Positions 1 to 9,332 of a stretch of 64,000 bases of DNA are shown here, piece by piece. This DNA comes from Volutella citrinella. Its lineage: Eukaryota; Ascomycota; Sordariomycetes; Hypocreales; Nectriaceae. Every line of letters starts with the position of its first letter. Position 1 is the first letter of the stretch. The position numbers and the translations under genes are program-made. The notes below the pieces were generated by a model. The model saw nothing but the letters and a program-made list of their open reading frames with translations. It did no database searches and was not told the origin of the DNA. The stretch lies in assembly GCA_034401135.1 (NCBI GenBank), contig JAWZSP010000006.1, positions 2,418,001 through 2,482,000 on the forward strand, read 5' to 3'.

Positions 1-149
1 GGAGGTCCGAAGGCACTAGTTGATTAGCAGCAGATGACACAGGTGCAAAGAAATCTCGACTGACTCTGCTGGCTCATTAGCTCACCACCTGGGGGACTAA
101 GATCGTCCCCTGGTCCGCCCTTGTTAGCCGTCCTCGACTAGGGGTTCAC

Positions 150-207
150 AACCATTTAACCCTGAATCATGCGGACGCAACCGTTTAACCCTGAATCATG
201 CAGACAA
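150..207. repeat. 29-bp tandem direct repeat, two copies
   Basis: Two adjacent copies of a 29-bp unit containing TTTAACCCTGAATCATGC, at 150-178 and 179-207, with a few mismatches. The repeat lies just downstream of the stop codon of the F-box-like gene. No function is apparent. Confidence 0.8.
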
Positions 208-281
208 GTCTCGACCTCCAAGGGGCACACCTCATCAGCCATCGTGCGGCTGATGCCCGACATAGCGTGTCCATGTCATTG

Positions 282-1283
282 TCAGTGCGTACAACTTCCA
301 ACGAAACCCCATGCCCAAGTCCCGCTGCGCCAGAAGCCCCGGCAAAAGTGCCAGACGCTGGACGGGTCCTTATAGGTGATGGACTGCTCCCCATCCCAGG
401 GCAACACCAGCCTCCAACCCTTGGGCAGCTCGCCAGGAACCTCAGCCCGGCGCGACTTGTACAGGATCCGCACGATTGCGTCGGGTGGTCCGGTCCGGAG
501 GCGGCGACTGTCCCTGGGGGCCACCGTGTTGTGCTGGATGACATCCTCAAAGTGGTCCCGGTCGTTGCTCGCGTCGACAAAGACTGCGGCTGCCCCGGGG
601 TACACGTGGAACGTGTACCAGTGGTTGCGTAAATCCTCCTCGACTCGTGGTTCGGCATCGGCCGCGTGGTCTTCGTAGCTGAAGGCTAGGGTGACGTCTC
701 GTATCTGCCCAGCCGTTGAGAATGGGTAGCCTTTGGCAGGCATCTCACACTCCGGCTCTGGGTAGGCGCAGCTACACCATTCGAAGCGGCAAATCACCCG
801 CTGGACGGGATACTCCGGGTCGGTGGGGGATATCTCTTCCCAGCAGTTGGGGTGGTCTTCGCAAGGCCCGAAGACGGTGGGCATCTCGGTCGCCTCGGTC
901 GTCTCGATGACGTCGAGACGTGGGCTGTATGGGTATGGGACGACGGGCGGTTCCCACGGAGCGCCGAAGTCCCCTTCAACATCTTCAAAAGCTTCGCTGC
1001 TGCATATCCGGTAGGGATATTGACGAGAGTTTTCGTTTAGTCGATGCTTATCGACTGGCATCATTGTTTCCATCTTGATGTTCTTCATCAGAACATACCT
1101 ACCCCTGCGATTCAGCCACCAGGTGATTCTGTGCCCATCCTCGCGGGCAAAGTCAAGAATCTTGTCGACAATCTCTCTGGGAAGGTTTCGAAAAGGTGAG
1201 AGCTCGGCTTTCTGGCCCAGGGTGTCAGTGACTGGCCGAGAATCAGGTTGAGAGTTTGAGCCAAGGCTGGTTCGTGCCTCCAT
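282..1283 (-). CDS. F-box-like hypothetical protein (333 aa, single exon)
   Basis: Uninterrupted 333-codon frame. Near residues 31-46 it carries PFRNLPREIVDKILDFA, which fits the start of a fungal F-box (a leucine-proline start followed by an amphipathic helix). F-box proteins use this part to bind Skp1 in SCF ubiquitin ligases. The rest has no domain I recognise: it is rich in aromatic and acidic residues, with a Cys-containing patch (FEWCSCAYPEPECEMP) and a Trp-rich C-terminus. Such stand-alone fungal proteins with an N-terminal F-box-like motif form large, fast-evolving families of unknown substrate. No signal peptide or membrane segment is seen. The start is the first Met of the frame and precedes the motif at a normal distance. 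The F-box reading rests on one short motif. Confidence 0.65.
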   Translation of the reverse strand: MEARTSLGSNSQPDSRPVTDTLGQKAELSPFRNLPREIVDKILDFAREDGHRITWWLNRRGRYVLMKNIKMETMMPVDKHRLNENSRQYPYRICSSEAFEDVEGDFGAPWEPPVVPYPYSPRLDVIETTEATEMPTVFGPCEDHPNCWEEISPTDPEYPVQRVICRFEWCSCAYPEPECEMPAKGYPFSTAGQIRDVTLAFSYEDHAADAEPRVEEDLRNHWYTFHVYPGAAAVFVDASNDRDHFEDVIQHNTVAPRDSRRLRTGPPDAIVRILYKSRRAEVPGELPKGWRLVLPWDGEQSITYKDPSSVWHFCRGFWRSGTWAWGFVGSCTH

Positions 1284-2813
1284 GATTCAGAGGTATTCGT
1301 AGCGTGAGATCTTTTGGGAGAGGATGGATAGTGTTGTTAGATGGTGTTGGCAAAGAATCTTGGTTGGAATGGCCACAGGTTTCGTCTTTTGTAGCCATCA
1401 CCCTCGCATCCTGACACCTATTCTGCGTGGCCAAGTTTGCTTTCTGTTTCCACGCTGTTCGCTACCTCGATGTTCCTGAGCCAAGGGTGAAGTGCCATCT
1501 GAATTTGACGATTGCAACGTCCAAAACGGGACTCAGCTAAGGTACTGGTGACGCATTCTTCATTCCGATCCGGACTTGAACGTGAAGTGAGCAGTGTGGG
1601 CTGATTTCTTGCCAACTGAATAGCTGTAACGCACGGAAGTGTGGGATCAAGAAGGAATAAGGTGTGCAGGGCTCAACAGTGTATTAGAACAAGAGTAGAT
1701 TCCAGCAACACGGCAAGCTACATGGTTCGTGATGTGAATCTTGGGTAGGTAGCCAGCGTTGTGTTGTGGTTGAGTTGGCTTTCCTCCTCTGTAGGCAGGG
1801 GCGAGGGAAGTTGGTGGGCGTTGTCATGTGACTGCCCTTGCAACAGCACAACGACGTTGCATATGTAGATTTACGCTTCAACGTGTCTTAATTGCACACC
1901 GTGCCCTTCAAGAACCCTCGAGATGGAGGCTTGATCAAATTTGGTTTCTGTATCAGGGCGGAAACGAGATGAAGCAAAACCCTTGGCTCCGTCTGGGCCC
2001 GTATCCGCGAATCTAACAGCAGCGCAGCAACGGCTCAACCCGTCACCAGAGCCATCTCACGAGCCATCTCACATTGTATTTATCTCCTTCTTAGGCTACT
2101 AAGAATAGAAATTGGCCAAGCAAGTAGCTCTCTTGGCCAGGCAACCTCGAACAGCCAGGAACTCAGGCTACTCATCCGATTGGTTCAGTCACGCTCGGCA
2201 CTTCTATCCGTTGTTCGGTAAATCAGCGGGCTTTCTGGCACTTGAATGCCTCTGGATTACCCGATGGAAATGATCACCTGCAAGAAATTCCCCAGACTCC
2301 CTGACAGAGACGAATGCGTCACGCGTTGGACGTCGGACCTCCTCCGAAGACAGGCCGCGCCGGCTCTTCGTTTCCACCATTTAATGGATCATCTGGGTCT
2401 TGAATCATGAATTTTCAGAGAACAATGGATTCATAATCAACAGAGGTGAATGGACGGTGGTGCTGTTGCGTTGGACAAGGGACGAGCTCTGGGAAGCTGT
2501 CAGTGGTGGGCTTGACTGTCGTCAGAGTTCACAGGCAGCCCACACATGTAACGTGCCGGCGTCCTGGCATCGAGTCCTTTTCTTTTTCAGCTCTTGACCA
2601 TCTGAGGCGTCCAGTACTTTCAAAATACAGCCAATGGCTGAACATGTGGACGTTGTTTGGCTCAAGGATGGGCACCCGCTAGGTTTCCACCTGGCCAAAG
2701 CCTCAATTTCGAGCAGCTATTTCCAAGCTGTGGTCTTACTAGATTAATCTGGCCAAGGGCTTTAATCTACAATATCAACAATCGTTTAATCTTTTTTTCT
2801 TTTCTTGGAAGTG
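1284..2813. other. intergenic, 1.5 kb, no gene seen
   Basis: Only short frames without family resemblance on either strand. It separates the F-box-like gene from the catabolic cluster and should hold the promoter of the former and the 3' flank of the SMP-30 gene. Confidence 0.6.
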
Positions 2814-3819
2814 CTATGAACGAAGCTTGGGGGCCGCCACGGCACCGCGACAATGCCACTCCACCTTCTGGATGTTCCCCTCCAAGCTGTCCGTAATGAA
2901 CAGCGTCTTGTGCTCGGGCCCGCCAAAGCAGCAGTTTGTCAGGTTGATCCCCTCTGTCCCGCTGACTATGCGCGCCTTGGGAACGCCGTGCGTGTCCACG
3001 ACGAAGATGGAGCCCAGGCTCGGGTGGCAGATGAACAGGTTGCCCTCCTCGTCCAGGGCGAGACCGTCTGGGCCGGCGTTGCCGAAGGACTGGAAGAAGA
3101 CGCCCACTTTCGAGGTTGTTCCGTCTGCGTGTAGGGGTAGGCGCCAGACTTGGTTGGCTCTCGTCATGGCCACGTACAGGAACCGTTCGTCACGGGAGAG
3201 AACGAGGCCGTTTGGCGAGGCGCCGTTGTCCACGAGTGTGTCTAGTCGGCCATCGGGCGCAAGACGGTAGACTCTTCCTGTGGGATCCGTCATTCCGGTT
3301 TGTCCTTGGTCTGTGAAGTAGAGGTTTCCCTTCGAGTCGACAACCAGGTCATTCGGGCCCTTGAACCTCTCCAGGTTCTTCCTCGTCAATTTGGGCTTGA
3401 TTTCCTTGGTCTGGGGGTCAAAGACCAGAATTCCCTGCGCCTGATGATTAGTTTCATATCATTTGAAACACGTGGTAGTGGTGGTGTATCACCTGCTTGT
3501 AGTCTGCCACCAGGAGCTGGCCATCTGCCGTGCCCACCAGTCCATTGGGCTCGCCGTCCCACCTGCAAGCCTCGGTGACGTTCTTTTGCTGGTCAATTTT
3601 CAGGATGCGGCCGTAGGGGATGTCGACGACGTAGAGATTTCCATCCTGGTCGGCCACTGGGCCTTCAAGGAAGATGTGCTGAAAGGTCCGGGCGAAGCCG
3701 CCCCTCCACTCCGAGTCCTGGCCGACGCATCGTTTGTCGTCTGGGATGCGGACGTGGAGTTGGGCCGTGATGACGGGCGGTACTGGGTAGAAGTTCATCT
3801 TGAGGGTAGACGATGCCAA
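2814..3819 (-). CDS. SMP-30/gluconolactonase-like protein (317 aa, 2 exons)
   Basis: Exons 3819-3493 and 3440-2814, joined in phase 0 across a 52-nt GT-AG intron. The product is a six-bladed SMP-30/gluconolactonase/LRE-type propeller: the metal-ligand blocks are visible as LEGPVAD (Glu52), GPNDLVVD, ASPNGLVLS and GPDGLALDEEGNLFICHP. Members are Ca/Zn-dependent lactonases or related hydrolases, usually cytosolic; no signal peptide is present here. The gene lies just downstream of HAAO on the same strand and its upstream region has two CGG-N7-CCG palindromes like those of the HAAO and ACMSD/ALDH promoters, so it is probably co-regulated with 3-hydroxyanthranilate degradation. Its substrate is not evident; hydrolysis of a lactone or cyclised muconate derivative is a guess from context. 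Start: first Met of the frame; Met8 is an alternative. Confidence 0.88.
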
Positions 3820-4244
3820 GCTCTGGATGGGTCTAGCACAGGTAGCAAATGGCTTGTAGTAATAATCATGTCAAGCTTCCGCTCTCCGATGCCAATGAGG
3901 AGTCGCTTTCGGACCTGGGCCGTTGGGCGCGGCCAGCCTCCGAAGGATTTCCCCACACACGACTCGTCCTACCCCTACCCCAATTTGTATGCTCCGCAGT
4001 GGGCTTGTGTATAACCAAGATAAACCCGTCGGGCATGCCGTGCTTGTGGCTTCAAGCGATGACGTCTGCGCTTGGGCCATACCACGGTGCCACCAAGCAA
4101 CTGAGACACACCCAGCTCTGGCCATCGAAATCTGTACCAGTCAGTCGGGCGTATCGTCACACGGCACAAAAGCTCTCTCTGGAAGGCATCACACTTTGCT
4201 TGACGCTTCAAAGGGCTGCATTTACTCATTCAGCTTTGTGCTAG
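3820..4244. promoter_or_regulatory. intergenic: SMP-30 gene promoter and HAAO 3' flank
   Basis: 425 bp between the HAAO stop codon and the SMP-30 start; both genes are on the minus strand. It holds the paired CGG-N7-CCG elements listed separately; no other gene is seen. Confidence 0.6.
3909..3942. promoter_or_regulatory. two CGG-N7-CCG palindromes upstream of SMP-30 gene
   Basis: TCGG-ACCTGGG-CCGT at 3909-3923 and GCGG-CCAGCCT-CCGA at 3929-3943. The CGG starts are 20 bp apart, about two helical turns, and lie 90-125 bp upstream of the ATG. Inverted CGG half-sites at fixed spacing are the classical target of dimeric fungal Zn2Cys6 factors. The same N7 spacing occurs in the other promoters of the cluster. 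Confidence 0.6.
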
Positions 4245-4927
4245 CTACTGAGGGTCCTGGACACTGCCACACAGCTTGCATGTCCGAAGCGTCTCGTCGC
4301 CCTGCCATTTCCCAATGGCTTCCTTGATCTGAGTGCCCAGATCCGTGCAGTGGAATGAATCCTCGTACACCAACGTCGGCTCGTCGTGGCCGCCCTTTGT
4401 GCAGTACCACTGCATCCGATCGATCGAACCCTCGGGCCTTTGGCGTTCCATGACCAACCCGACAGTGTCTTTGAAGCGAATGGGACTGTGGGGAGTATTG
4501 CCTTGCCCACCGTGTTAGTAGCAGGATCAAATCTCACCGAAAACGGGCCCTACCAGGCAACATAAACATCTCGCCTTCCTTGATGACGATATCCCTGAAC
4601 TTGCCGTCTTCAATGACCTTCAGAAGCATATCTCCATTCAGTTGGTAAAACCATTCCTACAGATTCGTCAGCAGCCGGTGAGTGCGAGGGACATGGTCTT
4701 ACTTGCATCCGTTTCGTTCACTAATGGCGTTGTGAGTCAACAGCATTCCAAAACATCAGCACAGGAGGCCCCGACATACCGTGGAAATCATTTCGTTCAT
4801 TAGGGCCCCCCACGACCATCAACACAAAATCCTGGCTCCTGTACAAGCAGTAGTTGTTCACTGGCGGCTGCAGCTTTGCCGAATTCTGGCCCAGCCACTG
4901 CTGGAACAGAAATGGGGGAGCAATCAT
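4245..4927 (-). CDS. HAAO: 3-hydroxyanthranilate 3,4-dioxygenase (173 aa, 4 exons)
   Basis: Converts 3-hydroxyanthranilate with O2 to 2-amino-3-carboxymuconate 6-semialdehyde. Exons 4927-4780, 4720-4707, 4656-4554 and 4501-4245. The second exon is a 14-nt microexon; the intron after it has a GCAAGT donor (GC-AG), which is required to keep [18 protein letters not shown] in frame. Cupin signature: [22 protein letters not shown] and [11 protein letters not shown]. By analogy with characterised enzymes the iron ligands are His49, Glu55 and His93, and Arg45, Arg97 and Glu107 contact the substrate. The C-terminal rubredoxin-like site is atypical: Cys122, Cys163 and Cys166 are present, but the position of the second Cys is Gly125. 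Start chosen where family similarity begins ([16 protein letters not shown]). The frame stays open upstream to 5212, but that part is unlike the family and contains the palindrome at 5020. It could be a paralogue of the NAD-pathway Bna1. Confidence 0.93.
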
Positions 4928-5325
4928 TTTCTCAGCCTTTTGCTCGAAGTTTGCCTCGCTATTCTCCTGAGGTAGGGCGTTTCCGCCTTTTCTATGCATC
5001 CAGAAGTCGGCACCTTGGTCGGTAAATTGCCGACCCGACCGTTGAGCGGTCCAGCATCCGACAAGTATGTCGCTTCTGTTTGACGCATCTCTGAGCACAT
5101 CAAAATCGAGGGGGCAGGGGGGCGAGCCAATGGCTTTCCATGATAGGAATGCACCAAAGCCCATGAATTCTACATTTCTACACTGAGAACACGCGATGGT
5201 GTTCTCTATCACGTCATCCTAGTTACCAGCCATCGACGGGAGGGCCGCGACTCTAGAGCAACGAACGCTCTCAAGATTGAAAAAGTGGCTAACTACCGTG
5301 ATACCTCCCAAATTTGATTGAATGA
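4928..5325. promoter_or_regulatory. HAAO promoter region / ACMSD 3' flank
   Basis: 398 bp between the HAAO start and the ACMSD stop codon. Its only distinctive element is the 15-bp palindrome at 5020-5034. Part of the interval is open in frame with HAAO but does not resemble the family. Confidence 0.55.
5020..5034. promoter_or_regulatory. TCGG-N7-CCGA palindrome in HAAO promoter
   Basis: TCGG-TAAATTG-CCGA, centred about 100 bp upstream of the chosen HAAO start. It is the same eight-base palindrome with the same spacer as at 6707-6721 in the ACMSD/ALDH divergent promoter. Likely a Zn2Cys6 dimer site; the binding factor is not encoded in this window. Confidence 0.65.
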
Positions 5326-6588
5326 TTAAACAGGCTCTACTGAAACATTTTGTGATGCGTCCCGAGTACGATGTGTGGGTGGCACCAATGCGAATTCTCG
5401 AAAACGGCTCTCGAACAAGCTCCGCCAGGGCTCCACGTTTCTCAGTCGAAGAAACTCGAGAGTATTCCCAGCCAACATATCCGCCTTTTGCTTAAGAGTG
5501 GCGAGGCTGTCCACCCTCGGGTCCCTTGCCAGCATCTTGCCCGCCTCAGGGACCTCGCCCAGCGGAAAGGGGTAATCGCTGCCCATGAGAATCCGGGACA
5601 CGCCAACCTTCTTGATCAACAGCTCAAGCATGTCCACATCGTGCACAAGGCTATCAACCCAGATATTGTCCCCGAGCGTAAAGTGGGCCGTGGGGGTCAC
5701 ATCACCAGAATCCAAGGCGACCAGATCTGGTCGACAGTCGTATCCGCGCTGGATTCTCCCAAGCAGGCTGGGGAACGCGCCGCCGGCGTGGGCAAAGGCC
5801 AAGCGGAGCTTTGAGAACCGGAGCAATACCCCGGAGCAGACTAGCACGTGGATCGCGAGCGCCGTCTCGCAGGGCATGCCGACGAGCCAGGAAGACCAGT
5901 ACTTGGCCCAGAGATTCGGGTCCTGTCGCTCCAACGAGTATCCCAGCGGGTGGATGAAGACGGGCATCTCCAGCTCCTCGCAGGCAGCCCAGAAAGGGTC
6001 CAAGCTGCTGTCGTCGAGATTCTTCTGGTGGATCGTGGTGCCAATCTCGACCCCCTTCAAGCCGAGTTCCAACTTGGCGCGACGCAGCTCCTTGATGGAC
6101 GCATCGACGTCTTGTAGGGGAACGGTTGCCAGTCCAATGAATCTCGTCGGATGTTCTGCACATAAACCTGCAATGTGATCGTTGAGGCACCTTGCCAGCA
6201 CTGCCACGCTCTCGGCTGGCTGGTCGTAGAAGAATAGGATAGGGATCGTGCTCAGCACCTGCACGTCGATGCCAAATGTGTCCATATCCCGCAGTCGCGC
6301 CTCGACATCGAAGCAGCTCTCCTCGACCGTGCGGAAGATCTTCCCGTCTAGCCACATGTCAATCTTCCTAGGCTCTTCAGGGTTCGGCTGCAGCTCGATC
6401 CAGGTGTTCTTGGACTGGGCGTCTGAGATTGGAAGGCTCGAGAGATTTGGCAGTGAGCGAGGCATAATGTGAGTGTGCATATCAATCCGTAGCAGTGATG
6501 CCCCTTCACCATGGCCGTACTCGAGCCGTGCAGGCTGGTGCTCCCGACAGCAATTCATAATCAAGTATAGGTGGTACGCAGTCCACAC
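5326..6588 (-). CDS. ACMSD: 2-amino-3-carboxymuconate-6-semialdehyde decarboxylase (up to 420 aa)
   Basis: Amidohydrolase-superfamily decarboxylase that turns ACMS into 2-aminomuconate 6-semialdehyde, diverting the HAAO product from spontaneous cyclisation to quinolinate. Single exon. Hallmarks: metal motif IDMHTHIMP (HxH), [55 protein letters not shown] and [11 protein letters not shown] (catalytic Asp). These match animal/bacterial ACMSD closely and much better than the related 2,3-dihydroxybenzoate decarboxylases of fungi, which lack the [12 protein letters not shown] block. The first Met gives about 34 residues before the HxH motif, longer than usual; starts at 6558 (MNCCREH) or the Met inside the motif are possible, and the N-terminus is uncertain. 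Divergent from the aldehyde dehydrogenase that takes its product, with 345 bp between them. Confidence 0.93.
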   Translation of the reverse strand: MWTAYHLYLIMNCCREHQPARLEYGHGEGASLLRIDMHTHIMPRSLPNLSSLPISDAQSKNTWIELQPNPEEPRKIDMWLDGKIFRTVEESCFDVEARLRDMDTFGIDVQVLSTIPILFFYDQPAESVAVLARCLNDHIAGLCAEHPTRFIGLATVPLQDVDASIKELRRAKLELGLKGVEIGTTIHQKNLDDSSLDPFWAACEELEMPVFIHPLGYSLERQDPNLWAKYWSSWLVGMPCETALAIHVLVCSGVLLRFSKLRLAFAHAGGAFPSLLGRIQRGYDCRPDLVALDSGDVTPTAHFTLGDNIWVDSLVHDVDMLELLIKKVGVSRILMGSDYPFPLGEVPEAGKMLARDPRVDSLATLKQKADMLAGNTLEFLRLRNVEPWRSLFESRFREFALVPPTHRTRDASQNVSVEPV

Positions 6589-6933
6589 GAAGGCCTCATC
6601 CGTATCTTAGGGTTGAATATGGACGATAAACGATGATGCCTTCTCTCAGTCGGTGTGCAATTTGCATGACATGCAGCTATAAGACACGGGCGAGATGGGC
6701 GGCTGGTCGGATGGCTTCCGACACTGGGTGCCGACAAGGGCGGAAGCGGGAGCGAGCCAAAACTGGGACCCGATGGTCCTCTATTTCACTCACAGCGAAG
6801 GCTCGGGACTAGATTTCGGTGCTTGGGGTATCGGGTACGTCCTGGGAGACCTGCCCCGCCCTAAGCATCGTTGTTAGCTGTCAAACGGGCACAATTCACC
6901 TGAATCTCAGATCGACCACCTGCACGCAGCACA
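6589..6933. promoter_or_regulatory. divergent ACMSD/ALDH promoter
   Basis: 345-bp intergenic region between two divergently transcribed pathway genes. It contains the palindrome at 6707-6721 and a CTATAAG element near 6677. A shared promoter would co-express the decarboxylase and the dehydrogenase. Confidence 0.7.
6707..6721. promoter_or_regulatory. TCGG-N7-CCGA palindrome in ACMSD/ALDH promoter
   Basis: TCGG-ATGGCTT-CCGA, 119 bp upstream of the longest ACMSD start and 213 bp upstream of the ALDH start. Identical in half-sites and spacing to the HAAO-promoter element at 5020-5034. Confidence 0.65.
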
Positions 6934-8628
6934 ATGGCTACCACGACTTCCACATCAGAGCCTTGGCACATCTGGACATTCCAAGATGCCACAGAGCATA
7001 TTCAAGAACACCAGGAAGGCTCATTCACCCTTCGCAATTTTGTCAATGGCCAGTTCGAGAGCCGGACTCACGACGGCTGGATCCTGAGCATCAACCCTCA
7101 GACCGGGAAACCTCTGGCCAGGGTCCCCAGCAGCTCAGCAGAGGAGGTGGAGAGCGCCATCAAGGCATCCAAGGACGCGTTTCCGACGTGGGCAAGAACG
7201 ACACGCGCTGAACGGTCTCGTTACTTGATGCAGATCAGCAATCTCATCCAAGAGCGGAAGGAGCAGTTTGCAATCTGGGAGAGCATCGACCAGGGCAAGA
7301 CGCTAGCCCGAGCCCGAGTCGAGGTTGACCGCGCCATCTCCAATTTCTCGTAAGGTCCAAGTCCTATTGCATTAGAATTCAAAGTGAAGAAGCTCACACA
7401 CGCCGCCATAATAGCTACTTTGCAACGTACATTCTCCATGAACAATCCGCAGCGCGTTGGACAGACGACGACGTGCTGGCCTATGAACACCGGTCGCCGG
7501 TAGGGCCGTTCGCCCTCATCTCCCCCTGGAACATGCCACTTTATCTTCTGACCTGGAAGATTGCTCCATGCTTGGCCTTTGGCTGTACCGCAGTCGCCAA
7601 GCCAAGCGAGGTGACCAGCATGTCGGCATATCGTAAGTTCAAGCACCGCTTCGATTCTCAACCTGATAAGCAAGCTTAACTCGTCAACAGTGCTCGCCAA
7701 AGTGTTCCAGGACGTCAAGCTTCCCCCTGGTGTCATCAACCTCGTTTTCGGTGGCGGTTCTCCGACTGGTTCCGCACTGGTGAAGAGTCCAAGCATCAAG
7801 GGCGTCTCATTCACCGGCGGCACAGCGACTGGTATTCAAATACGCAGGGACACCGTCGAGGATATTGGCAAGCATGTTTCGCTGGAGCTGGGCGGCAAAA
7901 ATCCCACATTGGTATTTGACGACGTTGACGTGAGCAAGGCAGTTACCATTGCCGCTCGAGCCGCCTTTGAAAACCAGGGCGAGGTAGGTCATGAATTTCC
8001 CGAGAACCTTTGACTTACACCTCCCTTACGATTCTGCATCTAGATTTGCCTTTGCGGCTCTCGAGTCTATGTTCAAAGAACCATCTACAACGAGTTTCTG
8101 TCAGCCTTCGTCTCCTACGTCAAGAACAACTACGAGCTTGGGAAAGCCATGGGGGCCGTAGTTTCTCTTGCCCACTACAAAAAAATCCGCGCATATCTCG
8201 TCGAGGCCATCCAGCACCCAAACAGCTTCCTTCTAGGAGCCGTCCCGCCGGAGAATCCCGAAGGTGGATACTGGATCGAACCGACTATATTGGAGGTGCC
8301 CACAGATAGCCGGATTATGCGCGAGGAGATCTTCGGGCCTGTGGTTTCGGTGACACCATTCGACACCGAGGATGAAGTCTTGGCCCTTGCGAATGATAGT
8401 CAGTATGGCCTCGCCAGCGTGCTCCTGACCAACGACGCCAGGAGAATTCGATACATTGGCGAGAAACTTGATACCGGCATGGTTTGGGTCAATTGCTGGC
8501 TGGTGCGCGAGCTGGGGACGCCTTTTGGCGGCATGAAGGCTTCTGGGACGAGCAGGGAGGGCGGGGAGTACAGCAGGGACCTTTTCACAAATGTCCGCAC
8601 CGTCCACATTCCCCAGTCCCGTATTTGA
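6934..8628 (+). CDS. aldehyde dehydrogenase, probable 2-aminomuconate-semialdehyde dehydrogenase (503 aa)
   Basis: Exons 6934-7349, 7415-7632, 7691-7983 and 8044-8628, all with GT-AG introns and matching phases. An NAD(P)-dependent [38 protein letters not shown], general base Glu277 in SLELGGKNP, nucleophile Cys311 in NQGEICLCGSR, and EEIFGPVV. The NQGEICLC block is typical of the 2-aminomuconic/2-hydroxymuconic semialdehyde dehydrogenase (ALDH8-like) branch. Predicted reaction: 2-aminomuconate 6-semialdehyde + NAD+ to 2-aminomuconate. The segment before MGAVVS is a few residues shorter than in most relatives. The gene is divergent from ACMSD and convergent with the RidA-family gene 245 bp downstream. 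The substrate is inferred from cluster context and motif class. No targeting signal is obvious. Confidence 0.92.
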
Positions 8629-8873
8629 ATGATTAGGGATAGATGTAAACAGATGTGTCCTATTCAGAGGATATTGCGTGGAATAGATTCAACTCGACAT
8701 GTTCAGCATCGAACTAGAAGATCAAAGCACTTCAAACCACGCAGCTACCCTCTAATAAAGTTCCAACGTGGGAATAATCAGGTGTATGAGGCACATTACA
8801 TCTATGGCCACATTTGCGGTCCCTTCTTGCCCAAACGTCCGTCACTCCAATTTGATAAGAGACCTCAATCACC

Positions 8874-9332
8874 TCATCCCTGAACGACCGCTGTGCACTT
8901 AATCTCCACCAGTAGCCTTTTATGCGGCAATTCTCGAACGCCAATGGTTGTCCTAGCTGGGGCATCACTGCGATCGGGCCAGACCTTGTTCCACTCCTCA
9001 TTCATGCCGGCGTAGTCGCCCTCGAGGTTTGTCAAGAAGACAGTTGCGTCAATGACATTGGCGATGCCACCTTTTCCGTTTGTTGCACCCTTAACAACCA
9101 GGTCGATATTCCGAAGGACTGCTGCCGTTTGCTCGCGGACGTCGAGGGTGTACGTCCCATCAGCATTTTGAGTCGCGCCTTCGTGTGTGCCATCGCCTCG
9201 CCTGGAGGACAGGCCGGAGACGTGTATGATGCTGTACCCGGGTGCAACCGTAGTGACACGAGCGTGTGGGTAGTTTGCTAGGCCTTGGGCCTTTTCCTTG
9301 CCAAGAAAGAATGGAGTCCCGTTGGCCGCCAT
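8874..9332 (-). CDS. RidA/YjgF-family protein, probable 2-aminomuconate deaminase (152 aa)
   Basis: Single-exon Rid-fold protein. It has the conserved ligand arginine block near residues 124-138 (DAPARTTIGVREL), followed by LLVEIKCTAVV, and an N-terminal half with IIHVSGLSSRR. Classical RidA enzymes hydrolyse 2-aminoacrylate imines; a separate subgroup, including bacterial AmnD/NbaF, deaminates 2-aminomuconate to 4-oxalocrotonate. The length (about 150 aa rather than 125-130) and the neighbours (HAAO, ACMSD, ALDH) favour the second role. An insertion around residues 45-65 (GDGTHEGATQNADGTY) is unlike housekeeping RidA. No mitochondrial presequence is evident. The promoter lacks the exact CGG-N7-CCG element but has related half-sites at 9555-9576. 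Confidence 0.88.
   Translation of the reverse strand: MAANGTPFFLGKEKAQGLANYPHARVTTVAPGYSIIHVSGLSSRRGDGTHEGATQNADGTYTLDVREQTAAVLRNIDLVVKGATNGKGGIANVIDATVFLTNLEGDYAGMNEEWNKVWPDRSDAPARTTIGVRELPHKRLLVEIKCTAVVQG

Noticed and set aside
4721..5212. HAAO starting at the upstream Met (163-residue open frame)
   Set aside because: The upstream 95 residues have no family resemblance and contain the shared promoter palindrome; similarity begins at [11 protein letters not shown].
5326..6588. Reading ACMSD as 2,3-dihydroxybenzoate decarboxylase
   Set aside because: Fungal 2,3-DHB decarboxylases are in the same superfamily, but this sequence has the ACMSD blocks ([29 protein letters not shown]) and sits with HAAO.
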